Counted from the first letter of the stretch, positions 1 through 8,639 are shown. The stretch is DNA of 64,000 nt from Thalassospira mesophila (GCF_002115755.1 NZ_JFKA01000004.1:124001-188000), one strand, 5' to 3'. Numbers and translations are program-made. The notes: generated from the sequence alone by a model not told the origin.

Positions 1-470
1 CAACGGCACTTGATGTAACAGTACAGGCACAAATTCTGGATTTGCTGGGCGATTTGAAACGCGACTTTAACACCGCCATTGTCATGATCACCCATGATCT
101 GGGCGTTGTCGCCGGTATTTGCGACCATGTGCAAGTAATGTATGCCGGGCGCATTATTGAAAGTGCTCCCGTCAACGAACTGTTTGCCAACCCGCAACAT
201 CCCTATACCGCCGGGTTACTGGCATCCTCCCCGCGCCTTGATATTGTCAATAGCGAGGAAAAGCTGACCACCATCCCCGGCCAGCCGCCCAACCTGCAAC
301 GCCTGCCCACCGGGTGCAGCTTTGCCCCGCGCTGCCCGCATGCGTTTGATCGCTGTATCGCAGAGCTGCCCATGCCCCGGCCAACAGAAACCCGCAGCCC
401 GGATCATTCGCCAGACGACATCCACGTCAAAGCCTGCCATCTGGAAGACCATAAGGGACTCGCCGCATGA
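1..470 (+). CDS. Oligopeptide/dipeptide ABC transporter ATP-binding protein (DppD/OppD type), 5' truncated
   Basis: The reading frame is open from the left window edge, so only the C-terminal part (about 156 residues) is present. It begins inside the nucleotide-binding domain just after Walker B (TALDVTVQAQILDLL is the D-loop and following helix), carries the H-loop (MITHDLGVVAGICD) and ends with the Opp/Dpp-specific C-terminal extension: PQHPYTAGLL followed by the cysteine cluster GCSFAPRCPHAFDRC. In this family the protein pairs with a second ATPase to drive uptake of peptides or similar solutes through two permeases. The next gene is that second ATPase and overlaps this one by 4 nt (ATGA), so the two are translationally coupled. 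The substrate cannot be read from the sequence. The permease and binding-protein genes presumably lie upstream, outside the window. Confidence 0.93.
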   Translation, partial: TALDVTVQAQILDLLGDLKRDFNTAIVMITHDLGVVAGICDHVQVMYAGRIIESAPVNELFANPQHPYTAGLLASSPRLDIVNSEEKLTTIPGQPPNLQRLPTGCSFAPRCPHAFDRCIAELPMPRPTETRSPDHSPDDIHVKACHLEDHKGLAA

Positions 471-1459
471 CTGTTGAACCTGTTCTTCTCGATGTCAAAG
501 ACCTGAAGGTGCATTTCGATGTACCTGCGGGCGGTATTTTGTTCAAAAAAACGGTGCCGTTAAAAGCCGTTGATGGCGTCAGCTTTCAAATTAAATCTGG
601 CGAAACACTGGGTGTGGTGGGCGAGTCCGGGTGTGGTAAATCCACGCTGGGGCGGGCCATTTTACGCCTGATCGAACCCACAGCAGGCGAAGCCGTCTGG
701 CTGGGGCGCGATCTGGCGTCGATCAATCACAAACAGATGCAGGCCCTGCGCGCTGATCTTCAGATCATATTTCAGGACCCGCTGGCCTCCCTTGACCCGC
801 GCATGACCATTGGCCAGATCATTTCCGAACCGCTGATCACGCACCGGCCCGAACTGACCAAGGCACAGGTCCGCGAAGAAGTGCGCGAAATCATGGAACG
901 TGTCGGGCTTTTGCCCGATATGATCAACCGCTATGCCCATGAATTTTCCGGCGGGCAGTGCCAGCGCATCGGCATTGCCCGGGCGATGATCTTGCGCCCG
1001 AAACTGATTGTCTGTGACGAGGCGGTTTCGGCACTTGATGTTTCCATTCAGGCCCAAATCGTTAATTTGTTGCAGGAATTGCAGCGCGAATTTGGCCTGG
1101 CCTTGCTGTTTATCAGCCACGATCTTTCAGTCGTGCGCCATATCAGCCACCGTATTTTGGTGCTGTATCTGGGCAATGTGATGGAGATTGCGGACCGCGA
1201 CACCATTTATAACGCACCCAAGCACCCTTATACCAAGGCGCTGATTTCGGCCGTTCCCATTCCTGACCCGATCCTGGAACGCAACAAGGAACGCATTGTG
1301 CTAACCGGGGAGCTTCCCAGCCCGATCAACCCGCCTTCGGGCTGCGTGTTTCGCACACGTTGCCCCTATGCACGCGAAAAATGCGCCACCGATGTGCCAA
1401 AGATCGAGGTATTAGGCCCCAAACATCAGGTTGCCTGCCATTTTCACCGTGAAATGTAG
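467..1459 (+). CDS. Oligopeptide/dipeptide ABC transporter ATP-binding protein (DppF/OppF type)
   Basis: A complete 330-aa ATPase of the peptide/nickel ABC importer family. Walker A is GESGCGKST (residues 52-60), the signature is [15 protein letters not shown], Walker B is [12 protein letters not shown] and the H-loop is FISHDLSVV. The C-terminus has the family extension with [12 protein letters not shown] and the cysteine motif [15 protein letters not shown]. The N-terminal insert [17 protein letters not shown] is typical of the OppF/DppF partner rather than OppD. The start ATG overlaps the TGA of the upstream ATPase. A strong hairpin directly downstream ends the operon. Family assignment is firm; the transported substrate is unknown. 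Confidence 0.95.
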   Translation: MTVEPVLLDVKDLKVHFDVPAGGILFKKTVPLKAVDGVSFQIKSGETLGVVGESGCGKSTLGRAILRLIEPTAGEAVWLGRDLASINHKQMQALRADLQIIFQDPLASLDPRMTIGQIISEPLITHRPELTKAQVREEVREIMERVGLLPDMINRYAHEFSGGQCQRIGIARAMILRPKLIVCDEAVSALDVSIQAQIVNLLQELQREFGLALLFISHDLSVVRHISHRILVLYLGNVMEIADRDTIYNAPKHPYTKALISAVPIPDPILERNKERIVLTGELPSPINPPSGCVFRTRCPYAREKCATDVPKIEVLGPKHQVACHFHREM

Positions 1460-1475
1460 CTTTTGCCGCAAACCG

Positions 1476-1518
1476 AAATGCCAACAGGGCAGTTTTAAAA
1501 GCTGCCCTGTTGGCATTT
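1476..1518. terminator. Bidirectional intrinsic terminator
   Basis: A perfect 17-bp inverted repeat (1476-1492 with 1502-1518, core CCAACAGGGCAG/CTGCCCTGTTGG) with a 9-nt A/T loop. It lies between the convergent ABC ATPase and HD-GYP genes. A/T-rich flanks on both sides make it usable in both directions. Confidence 0.85.
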
Positions 1519-1538
1519 AAAACGGTGTAATCGCCGGT

Positions 1539-3293
1539 TTATGCCGCCCGCAAATAGCGGTTCACATCCACTGCATCACACTGGCCGGGCTTTAAATAGG
1601 TATCGCCGTAATCGCGATAGGCCCCACTGGTTAAAAACAGTTCAAACAGGTTGCTGTCAATTTTACCCTGATCACGCATGGCGCCCAGAATTTCGATACA
1701 TTCCGACAGCATTTTCGGCTTTTTATAGGGTCGGTCAACCGCTGTCAGGGCTTCGAAAATATCGGCAATTACCATGATTTTTTCCAGCGTCCCCATCTGG
1801 TCGCCGGTTAAACCGCGTGGATAGCCCGACCCATCCATTTTTTCATGATGGTTGCCCGCAATGGCAGGCACATTGTGCAACCCCACCGGAAACGGCAACT
1901 GGGCAAGCATGTCCTGGGTAATTACCACATGGTCATTAATGATGGCGCGTTCTTCCGGGGTCAGCGTGCCGCGCGGGATCGACAGGTTATAAATTTCGCC
2001 ATTATTGGCATGGTTATAAACCTGATCCTGACGGTCTGATAACAGGGGCTCAATGCCGGGCTGCGCCAATATCACGGCTTCCTCGGGGCTGATGCGGCTG
2101 CTTTCGGCCCAGGAAAGGCCGGCAGTGCGGTCAAAATTACGCTGCCAGCTTTGCCCGGCAATTTCGCGAATAACTGTCACCGTGGTCAGATCGATGTTTT
2201 CAGTGCCAATATTGCTTTGCGCCACCAGCCCGAACTGGCGTTGTAAATCGGCGCGGCAGGTTTCAAAATCGGCCTCACAGCGCGCCTTGTCCTCGCCCGC
2301 CAACTGTCGGCGCAGCATGTCTATTTCGGCATCGCGCAACATCACTTCGAACCGGGTGCGAATTTCGTGAATGCGGTTATGGATGGTTTCCAGTTTGGTG
2401 GCTTTTTCCACCACATGTTCGGGCGTAACAATTTTGCCAATATCATGCAGCCATGCCGCCAGATCAAGCTCATACCATTCCTGATCGCTTAAACTGAAAC
2501 TGCCAAACGGGCCGCTTTTCTGGTCCACGGCGGCCTGCGCCAGCATTTTGGCCAACACCGGCACACGTTCGCAATGCGCGCCGGTATGGGGCGATTTGGC
2601 ATCGATGCCCTGGGCAAGAATACGGACAAAACTGTCAATCAAATCGCGCTGGGACTGTAACAGGCGCCGGTTTTCAAGGGCCACCGCCGACTGGCTGGCA
2701 AGCGCCATGACCAAAGGTTCGATCATGGGGTCAAACGCAATCACGCTGCCATCATCGCGCCGGGCATTGATCAGTTGCAAAACGCCAATCACCCGACCGC
2801 GCGCACTTTTAAGCGGCACCGTCAAAAATGATTGCGAGCGATATCCTGCAGCCGCGTCAAACCGCCGGGTACCGGAAAAATCAAACCCTTCGGCGGCATA
2901 GGCATCGACAATATTAATCGGCTCGCCGGTTAATGCGACGTAACTGGCAATGTTCTGGTGGTTTGGCGTGCCATCGGGCAAATAAAGCGGCAAGGGCGGA
3001 AACGGATATTGCTGCTGATCGCCCGCAACGACAAAACGGTTCAACGTGTCGTTGACCATGATGCGAAAATGCAGTTCGCGCTCGTTTTCATTAATCAGAT
3101 ACAGCGATCCGCCATCGGCATTGGTAAAATCGCGCGCGGCTTGCAGAATTTTCTGATGCAAGGCACTGCGGTCATGCTCGGCTGACAGGGCAATCCCCAG
3201 ATCGACCAGTTTTGACAACTGATCGGCTGCGATATTTTGCCTGGGCCGCGACGACACGGTCTGCCGGGGTATGATGTGTTCCGCAAATTGCAT
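1539..3293 (-). CDS. GAF domain / HD-GYP domain protein, probable cyclic-di-GMP phosphodiesterase
   Basis: A 584-aa cytoplasmic protein with no membrane segment. Residues ~28-210 form a GAF sensor domain, and the rest is an HD-GYP domain. The metal-binding motifs are intact: HDIGK at 283-287 and HHEKMDGSGYP at 482-492, so it should hydrolyse c-di-GMP. The two motifs are about 195 residues apart; in simple HD-GYP domains the gap is roughly 60-70. The extra ~130 residues (about 301-440) are charged and helical, with HEIRTRFEVMLRDAEIDMLRR near their start. The gene is monocistronic and convergent with the ABC ATPases, with its own 264-nt upstream region. The ligand of the GAF domain is unknown. 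Confidence 0.88.
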   Translation of the reverse strand: MQFAEHIIPRQTVSSRPRQNIAADQLSKLVDLGIALSAEHDRSALHQKILQAARDFTNADGGSLYLINENERELHFRIMVNDTLNRFVVAGDQQQYPFPPLPLYLPDGTPNHQNIASYVALTGEPINIVDAYAAEGFDFSGTRRFDAAAGYRSQSFLTVPLKSARGRVIGVLQLINARRDDGSVIAFDPMIEPLVMALASQSAVALENRRLLQSQRDLIDSFVRILAQGIDAKSPHTGAHCERVPVLAKMLAQAAVDQKSGPFGSFSLSDQEWYELDLAAWLHDIGKIVTPEHVVEKATKLETIHNRIHEIRTRFEVMLRDAEIDMLRRQLAGEDKARCEADFETCRADLQRQFGLVAQSNIGTENIDLTTVTVIREIAGQSWQRNFDRTAGLSWAESSRISPEEAVILAQPGIEPLLSDRQDQVYNHANNGEIYNLSIPRGTLTPEERAIINDHVVITQDMLAQLPFPVGLHNVPAIAGNHHEKMDGSGYPRGLTGDQMGTLEKIMVIADIFEALTAVDRPYKKPKMLSECIEILGAMRDQGKIDSNLFELFLTSGAYRDYGDTYLKPGQCDAVDVNRYLRAA

Positions 3294-3557
3294 ATCAAAC
3301 TGATTCCTGTCCCGAAACGACGGTCGTTTTTGCCGCCATATCCGGTTTTACGTAATTCCACCTATAAGGTTTACTACCCGTTCTTAAGTATATGCAATAA
3401 CAAGCCCGTGATTCCAGTAGGGGCGGGTAAAAAACCGTCCTCACAATGTCGTCAGACTTGATAAAATCGCCAAAATCCTCTATCGCAGCGACACAGCGTG
3501 CGGATCACGTGCCGCGAGGGCCCCGCACCGCACAACCCCCTTGCCCGGAGACCCTGC

Positions 3558-4868
3558 ATGATCCCCCGTTATTCCCGCCAACAGATGACCGCCATCTGGG
3601 AACCGGCGAACAAGTTTCGCATCTGGTTTGAAATCGAGGCCCACGCCGCAGACAAACTGGCGGAACTCGGTGTGATCCCCGCAGAAGCCGCCAAACTGGT
3701 TTGGGAAAAGGGCAACAAGCCCTACACCCAGGACCGGATTGACCGCATCGACGGCATTGAAGCCGAAGTCAAACACGACGTTATCGCGTTCCTGACCGAG
3801 CTTTCCGAACAGGTTGGCGAAGAAGCCCGTTTCGTTCATCAGGGCATGACCAGTTCCGACGTGCTTGATACCTGCTTTAACGTTCAATTGGCGCAAGCAA
3901 CCGATATTCTGCTTGAAGACATGGACAAATTGCTGGCCGCCCTTAAAAAGCGCGCTTATGAAACCAAGGACGTTGCCTGCATGGGCCGTTCGCATGGTAT
4001 CCATGCCGAGCCGGTAACCTTTGGCCTGAAACTGGCAACTTTTTATGCCGAATTTGCCCGCAACAAAAAACGCCTTTTGGCCGCACGCGAAGAAATTGCG
4101 ACCTGCGCCATTTCGGGTGCGGTTGGCACATTTGCCAATATCGACCCCAGCGTTGAAGAACATGTTGCCGTCAAACTGGGCCTTGCCGTCGAACCGGTTT
4201 CAACCCAGGTCATCCCGCGTGACCGCCACGCCGCCTATTTCACCGCCCTTGGCGTTATTGCGTCCTCGGTCGAACATCTGGCCACCGAAATTCGCCATTT
4301 GCAGCGCACCGAAGTCCGCGAAGTGGAAGAGTTTTTCTCCAAGGGACAAAAGGGTTCGTCGGCAATGCCGCACAAACGCAACCCCGTCCTGACCGAAAAC
4401 CTGACCGGGCTGGCCCGCATGGTGCGCTCCATGGCAATTCCGGCAATGGAAAACGTTGCCCTGTGGCATGAACGCGATATTTCGCATTCCTCGGTTGAAC
4501 GTAATATCGGCCCCGATGCAACGGTAACGCTGGACTTCGCCCTGATGCGTTTGACCAATGTTGTTGAAAATCTGGTGATTTATCCGGAACGGATGGACGA
4601 AATCCTTAACCAGATGGGCGGCCTTGTGTTTTCGCAGCGCGTGTTGCTGACCCTGACCCAGTATGGCGTTTCACGCGAAGATTCGTACCGCATCGTTCAG
4701 CGCAACGCGATGAAGGTCTGGAACCGCGAAGGCGATTTGCTGTCGCTTTTGAAAACCGATGCCGACGTGACGGCCCGTATCCCCAATGACAAACTCGAAG
4801 CTCTGTTTGATCTGGGTTATCACACCAAGCATGTTGATACGATTTTTGCCCGCGTTTTTGCGGACTGA
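3558..4868 (+). CDS. purB: Adenylosuccinate lyase
   Basis: A 436-aa member of the fumarase/aspartase superfamily. It catalyses two steps: SAICAR to AICAR plus fumarate in IMP synthesis, and adenylosuccinate to AMP plus fumarate. The superfamily signature GSSAMPHKRNP is at about residues 263-273, and the catalytic-loop region HQGMTSSDVLDT is near 95. I chose the ATG at 3558 (MIPRYSRQQM) because CGGAG precedes it and the family N-terminus begins here. An in-frame start 60 nt upstream would add a tail that does not look like the family. The other purine genes follow about 5.4 kb downstream, so purB is unlinked to them transcriptionally. Directly after the stop codon comes copy A of a structured repeat and then a terminator. 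Confidence 0.97.
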   Translation: MIPRYSRQQMTAIWEPANKFRIWFEIEAHAADKLAELGVIPAEAAKLVWEKGNKPYTQDRIDRIDGIEAEVKHDVIAFLTELSEQVGEEARFVHQGMTSSDVLDTCFNVQLAQATDILLEDMDKLLAALKKRAYETKDVACMGRSHGIHAEPVTFGLKLATFYAEFARNKKRLLAAREEIATCAISGAVGTFANIDPSVEEHVAVKLGLAVEPVSTQVIPRDRHAAYFTALGVIASSVEHLATEIRHLQRTEVREVEEFFSKGQKGSSAMPHKRNPVLTENLTGLARMVRSMAIPAMENVALWHERDISHSSVERNIGPDATVTLDFALMRLTNVVENLVIYPERMDEILNQMGGLVFSQRVLLTLTQYGVSREDSYRIVQRNAMKVWNREGDLLSLLKTDADVTARIPNDKLEALFDLGYHTKHVDTIFARVFAD

Positions 4869-4872
4869 TCCT

Positions 4873-4999
4873 AAAGCTCGTTGATCAAAACCGATCAACG
4901 AGCCCCTCAATCGGCGGGCGGGCTCATTGAACCATTGCCTTTCGCGGTACTGGCCGCGCCTAACCAGATCCCCATAAGTCAATTTCATGAAAATCTGGT
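4873..4999 (+). repeat. Structured intergenic repeat, copy A
   Basis: This 127-nt element is closely matched by 37691-37830; the first ~60 nt differ at only about four positions. It contains a perfect 11-bp hairpin (4876-4886 with 4893-4903, loop AAAACC). Next come a weaker stem closing the G-rich segment CGGCGGGCGGG (TCAAT 4907-4911 with ATTGA 4926-4930) and a 3' hairpin closed by CCAGAT/ATCTGG (4964-4969 with 4993-4998). It starts 4 nt after the purB stop and has the same orientation as purB. No coding frame is conserved between the copies. It could be a REP/MITE-like repeat or a structured RNA. Confidence 0.8.
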
Positions 5000-5032
5000 A
5001 TCATCCTGTTCGCTGACACCCGAAATTGCCCG

Positions 5033-5064
5033 ACACCCCTGCTTTGAAAGCGGGGGTGTTTTGC
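5033..5064 (+). terminator. Intrinsic terminator downstream of purB
   Basis: ACACCCCTGC/GCGGGGGTGT (5033-5042 with 5050-5059) forms a 10-bp stem with one G-U pair and a 7-nt loop, followed by TTTTGCTTT. It separates purB from the convergent LysR gene. Confidence 0.8.
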
Positions 5065-5083
5065 TTTGACCGCGACCGCATTT

Positions 5084-5980
5084 TTAAATCGAAATGTCCT
5101 GTGCTTCGTTTAAAATCCAGTCGCGAAACAGTTTTACCTGCCCGCGCAATTCGGCATTTTTGGGATGCACCAGATAATAGCCAAACGGCACGGCCAAAAC
5201 ACAGTCCGGGAAAAGCGGCACCAGCTTGCCTTGCAACACATCTTCTTGCGCCAGTAATGGCACCGCCATCAATATTCCCTGGCCGTAAATCGCCGATTCA
5301 ATGGCCACAGATGTTAAATCGACATCAATCTTGCGAATGGCCTTGATCTGGTTGTTATCAAGCCCGGCAAACGTGCCAAGCCATTCCGGCCACCACGCAT
5401 GCAATGTATCGTTCAACAGGGTGGCGCGCACGATATCGGCGGGCTGGCTCAAGCCGATGCGATCGCGATATTCCGGCGCGCAAAACAGGGCGGCCTGCCC
5501 GCGATGCAACAATATTGATTGCAGGTTTTCTGCATCACCACCGAAATAACGAATGGCAATATCGACCGGGTCACGGCCAAAATCGGCAACCTCGGACGAG
5601 GAACCAACATGCAGTTCGGTGCCGGGATGGGCGATTAAAAACCGCGACATCCGTTTGGAAAACCATTTGGCGGCAAAGCTGGGTGGCATCACCACCCGAA
5701 CCGATTGCGCATATTGGTGACGCAAGGCCAAACTGGCATCGGTAATTTGCGCCAGTGCCGGGCGAATGCGCGCCGCATAGGCCAATCCGTCTGCGGTTGG
5801 TTCAACGCGGCGCACATGACGGGTAAACAGCAACACGCCCAGCCAGTCTTCCAGCTTGCGAATTTGCTGGCCGATGGCGCCGGGCGTCACGTTCAGCTCT
5901 TCCGCTGCCAGAGAAAAACTATTCAACCGGATAGCAGAATCAAACGCGTGCAATGCTTTTAGCGGCGGAACATCAGGCAT
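5084..5980 (-). CDS. LysR-family transcriptional regulator (GcvA-like)
   Basis: A 298-aa LTTR. The N-terminal winged HTH spans about residues 5-65 (PLKALHAFDSAIRLNSFSLAAEELNVTPGAIGQQIRKLE, printed here as the family hallmark split around SLAAEELNVTPGAIGQQI). The rest is the periplasmic-binding-protein-like effector domain. The opening PPLKALHAFD and the length fit the GcvA-like branch. It is divergent from an EamA transporter gene with a 104-nt shared promoter that contains a perfect inverted repeat, so it most likely controls that transporter and itself. The effector molecule is unknown. Confidence 0.92.
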   Translation of the reverse strand: MPDVPPLKALHAFDSAIRLNSFSLAAEELNVTPGAIGQQIRKLEDWLGVLLFTRHVRRVEPTADGLAYAARIRPALAQITDASLALRHQYAQSVRVVMPPSFAAKWFSKRMSRFLIAHPGTELHVGSSSEVADFGRDPVDIAIRYFGGDAENLQSILLHRGQAALFCAPEYRDRIGLSQPADIVRATLLNDTLHAWWPEWLGTFAGLDNNQIKAIRKIDVDLTSVAIESAIYGQGILMAVPLLAQEDVLQGKLVPLFPDCVLAVPFGYYLVHPKNAELRGQVKLFRDWILNEAQDISI

Positions 5981-6000
5981 AATACAGATTTTCTATTCCA

Positions 6001-6032
6001 TATATCAGATAACATGATTTGTAGCTGATATA
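6001..6032. promoter_or_regulatory. Candidate LysR operator in the divergent LysR/EamA promoter
   Basis: TATATCAG (6001-6008) and CTGATATA (6025-6032) form a perfect 8-bp inverted repeat with a 16-nt spacer, lying between the two divergent start codons. Its size and dyad form fit an LTTR recognition site. Binding is an inference. Confidence 0.5.
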
Positions 6033-6084
6033 GCGGCCTTCTACAATCGCGCTCAAATACAGCCTTTCGCGCAATGGATGTGCC

Positions 6085-7002
6085 ATGAAAAATTCCGGAT
6101 ATATCGCCTATGTTATCCTTGGCCTGATTTGGGGCACGCCGTTTATTTTCACCCATTGGGCGGCGGTTTATATTACTCCGGCGCAAATCGTTCTGGTGCG
6201 CGTGATATCGGGTTTCATTCCGGTTTTGCTGTTTGCCATCGCCACCCGCGCGCTAAAATGGCGGCATTTGCGCCATGCCCACCATTTTCTCGCCATGGCG
6301 GCCCTGGCAACGGCGCTTTATTATCTGGCATTTGCCAAGGGCACCATCTTGCTGCTGACCAGCGTTGCCGGAATGCTCAGCGGGGCGATTCCGCTATTTT
6401 CCTGCCTGTGCGCATTGGTGTTTTTGCGAAGCGAACCCCTGGGCCGACAGTCCATTGGCGGCATGCTGATGGGTTTTGCCGGGGTGCTGGTGATTGCGCG
6501 CCCGTGGGAAACCGGGCTGGGCACGGTTGACCCGATGGGGGTGCTGTATATTGTGCTGGGATCGCTAAGCCTTGGGGCGTCGTTTGTGTATGCGCGCAAA
6601 TTTATCAGCCCGCTCGGCATTGCCCCGGCGGCCCTTTGCACCTATCAAATGGGGCTGGGGGCGATTGCCTTGCTCTTAACGGTCGACCTTGGTGGTGCCA
6701 GCGCGATTTTTAATGATACCAAAGCCGCCATCGGCCTGATTCTGGGTCTGGGTGCTGTTGGCACCGGTGTTGCCTATATTTTGTATTATCTGATTGTGCA
6801 AAAACTGGGGGCCGTTACGGCCGCCAGCGTGACTTATATCCCGCCAGTCGTAGCCCTGTTTATTGGCTGTGCATTGGCAGGCGAGCCCCTGCACCTTCTT
6901 GATCTGGCGGCGACCATTGCCATTCTGGCCGGGGTTTTCACCATGCAGGCCGGTCGCCAGCGCCATATCAAAACGCCCAGTCCGCAAAAATGCCCGGTCT
7001 GA
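6085..7002 (+). CDS. EamA/DMT-family membrane transporter
   Basis: A 305-aa integral membrane protein with about ten hydrophobic segments arranged as two EamA repeats, roughly residues 5-140 and 150-290. The start MKNSGYIAYVILGLIWGTPFIF is typical of the drug/metabolite transporter superfamily, and the second repeat contains LGAVTAASVTYIPPVVALFIG. Members export amino acids, metabolites or drugs by proton antiport; the substrate here cannot be told. The gene is divergent from a LysR regulator. It ends at a strong terminator and appears to be transcribed alone. Confidence 0.9.
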   Translation: MKNSGYIAYVILGLIWGTPFIFTHWAAVYITPAQIVLVRVISGFIPVLLFAIATRALKWRHLRHAHHFLAMAALATALYYLAFAKGTILLLTSVAGMLSGAIPLFSCLCALVFLRSEPLGRQSIGGMLMGFAGVLVIARPWETGLGTVDPMGVLYIVLGSLSLGASFVYARKFISPLGIAPAALCTYQMGLGAIALLLTVDLGGASAIFNDTKAAIGLILGLGAVGTGVAYILYYLIVQKLGAVTAASVTYIPPVVALFIGCALAGEPLHLLDLAATIAILAGVFTMQAGRQRHIKTPSPQKCPV

Positions 7003-7059
7003 TTGCCCCGCTCTCAACCAGCGGGGCTGGTTCCTGCGGCAATGTCACAGGAACGTCAA

Positions 7060-7095
7060 AGCCCCCCGTTTCTCATCAAACGGGGGGCTCTTTTT
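7060..7095 (+). terminator. Intrinsic terminator after the EamA transporter gene
   Basis: AGCCCCCCGTTT (7060-7071) pairs with AAACGGGGGGCT (7078-7089) and is followed by CTTTTT. It is a classic GC-rich stem with a U-run. Confidence 0.9.
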
Positions 7096-7118
7096 GTGGT
7101 CAATCGGGCAGTCGATGG

Positions 7119-7829
7119 TTATTTTTCCGGCTGGGCAGCCGCCGTAACAAACGCCGAAATCAGCGGGTGGGTGTCGCCTTTTAACGCCGAACGTTCGGGC
7201 TGAAACGCCGTGCCGATAAAAAACGGATGATTGCGCAGTTCAACCGCACGTGGGTCGCCATCGCCATCCCAGGCACTGACAACCATGTCGCTATCGGCAA
7301 ATAACGGCACATATTGCCGGGCAAAACCGTAACTGCACCGATAGGTTTCGGTGGCCGACGTCCGACCATAATATTGGGCAATCCGGCTTTGGTCGCCAAA
7401 TTCAATATCGCCGCCCTGATCAATCAGGGCACACACCAGCGGCGCGATCAAAGGCAAAGCCGCACCTGGATTGACCTCGGCATTATCGGCATCGGCCAGC
7501 CCCAGCACATTACGGGCAAATTCCAGCACCGCATGCTGATACCCGCCGCAGGTGCCCAAAAATGGGATGCCGTTTTCGCGCGCATAACCAATGGCACCAA
7601 GCGCGCCGCTCATACTTGCATAAGGGCTGGCCGGGACACACCAGATGGCATCAAAACCGCCCAGCACAGTTTGCGGCACGGCAGTGACAAGCGTTGATGT
7701 ATGTATCCATTCAATGCTGGCATCAACACCGTTGGCCGTAGCGGCAAGCCCGATCGCAACAGGAATGGCCTGATGGGCGGTGACGGCGGCGTTAAAATCG
7801 CCAATCAGGGCAATACGAATATTTGTCAT
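7119..7829 (-). CDS. Stand-alone class I glutamine amidotransferase-like protein (CTP synthase C-terminal-region related)
   Basis: A 236-aa protein resembling only the glutaminase half of CTP synthase. The nucleophile elbow is present (FLGTCGGYQHA, Cys94). Near the end, where CTP synthase has FHPEF, this protein has FQPERSAL, so the catalytic His is Gln210 while Glu212 is kept. A branch known as CTP synthase C-terminal-region-related (seleno)proteins shares the TCGG(F/Y)QH and FQPER patterns, and I place it there. No synthetase domain is present or adjacent. Ordinary ammonia-releasing glutaminase activity is doubtful; the true reaction is unknown. Monocistronic, convergent with the EamA gene. 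Confidence 0.75.
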   Translation of the reverse strand: MTNIRIALIGDFNAAVTAHQAIPVAIGLAATANGVDASIEWIHTSTLVTAVPQTVLGGFDAIWCVPASPYASMSGALGAIGYARENGIPFLGTCGGYQHAVLEFARNVLGLADADNAEVNPGAALPLIAPLVCALIDQGGDIEFGDQSRIAQYYGRTSATETYRCSYGFARQYVPLFADSDMVVSAWDGDGDPRAVELRNHPFFIGTAFQPERSALKGDTHPLISAFVTAAAQPEK

Positions 7830-7891
7830 GTTTAACCTCGTTCATCGGGGAAGACCCCCTTAAAAAACCGAGGGATACAGCGACCCGCACA

Positions 7892-7920
7892 AAAGAAAAC
7901 CGGCCCGCGAAACGGGCCGG
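7892..7920 (-). terminator. Intrinsic terminator of the response-regulator gene
   Basis: CCGGCCCG (7900-7907) pairs with CGGGCCGG (7913-7920). Read on the minus strand, the stem is followed by TTTTCTTTT. It lies 39 nt past the stop codon of the regulator at 7959-8639. Confidence 0.85.
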
Positions 7921-7958
7921 AATGCAAAGCGTTTTCACCGCTGCCTTTGTCAGAAATA

Positions 7959-8639
7959 CTACAAAGTGCCCGAACGCGCCATATCTTCCAGCGCAATTTT
8001 TACCGCCTGCGCCCGGTTGGACACATGCAGTTTGCGATAGACATTTTTAAGATGATATTTAACCGTGATTTCGCGCAAATCGAGGTGACGGGCGATATCC
8101 TTGTTCGGTCGCCCTTCTGACAGCAAAGCCAGCACTTCGCGTTCACGCGGGGTCAAACGGGCAAAGTCGCCTTCGCGGCCAAACTGCCCGGCATGCCGGT
8201 TGCTGCTATATTCGTTTTTATTGCCAAAACCATCAACGAAGTTGCTGAGAATGCTGGACGGCAAATATTTTTCCCCGGCCAGAACCAGCCGGATCGCATT
8301 TGCCAGCGCTTCGCCGCGCAAGGTTTTGGGAATAAAGCCATATGCGCCATTTTCGATCGCGTGGCGAACATCTTCGCCATTATACGCGCCGGAAAGCAGC
8401 ACAACAGGAACCCCCTCCCCTACTTTTTCAAGTGTCAGCTTCAACCCGTCCAGCCCGTTCATTCCAGGCATGCGCAGATCAAGCAAGATCAGGTCAAAAG
8501 GGTTCTCCGGGTCAATCTTTTCCAGCGCAGGTTCAAGAGAACCGGCTTCGATAACTTCACAACCATCAAAATATTGCTGGAATAAAAGAGATAACGCCTC
8601 ACGAACCAGATCGTGATCATCTGCAAGAAGGATACGCAA
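7959..8639 (-). CDS. NarL/FixJ-type response regulator
   Basis: A 226-aa two-domain regulator. The receiver domain (about 1-120) has the acidic pair DDHD, the phospho-acceptor in LILLDLRMPGMNG and the conserved Lys in FIPKTL. The C-terminal LuxR HTH (about 160-220) has LTPREREVLALLSEGRPNKDIARHLDL followed by EITVKYHLKNVYRKL (cited here as its two halves). It is an orphan: no kinase gene is adjacent. It is clearly paralogous to the regulator at 48345-49010, sharing the same LLADDHDLVR and GEKY(L/I)PS features. The target genes are unknown. Confidence 0.92.
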   Translation of the reverse strand: MRILLADDHDLVREALSLLFQQYFDGCEVIEAGSLEPALEKIDPENPFDLILLDLRMPGMNGLDGLKLTLEKVGEGVPVVLLSGAYNGEDVRHAIENGAYGFIPKTLRGEALANAIRLVLAGEKYLPSSILSNFVDGFGNKNEYSSNRHAGQFGREGDFARLTPREREVLALLSEGRPNKDIARHLDLREITVKYHLKNVYRKLHVSNRAQAVKIALEDMARSGTL

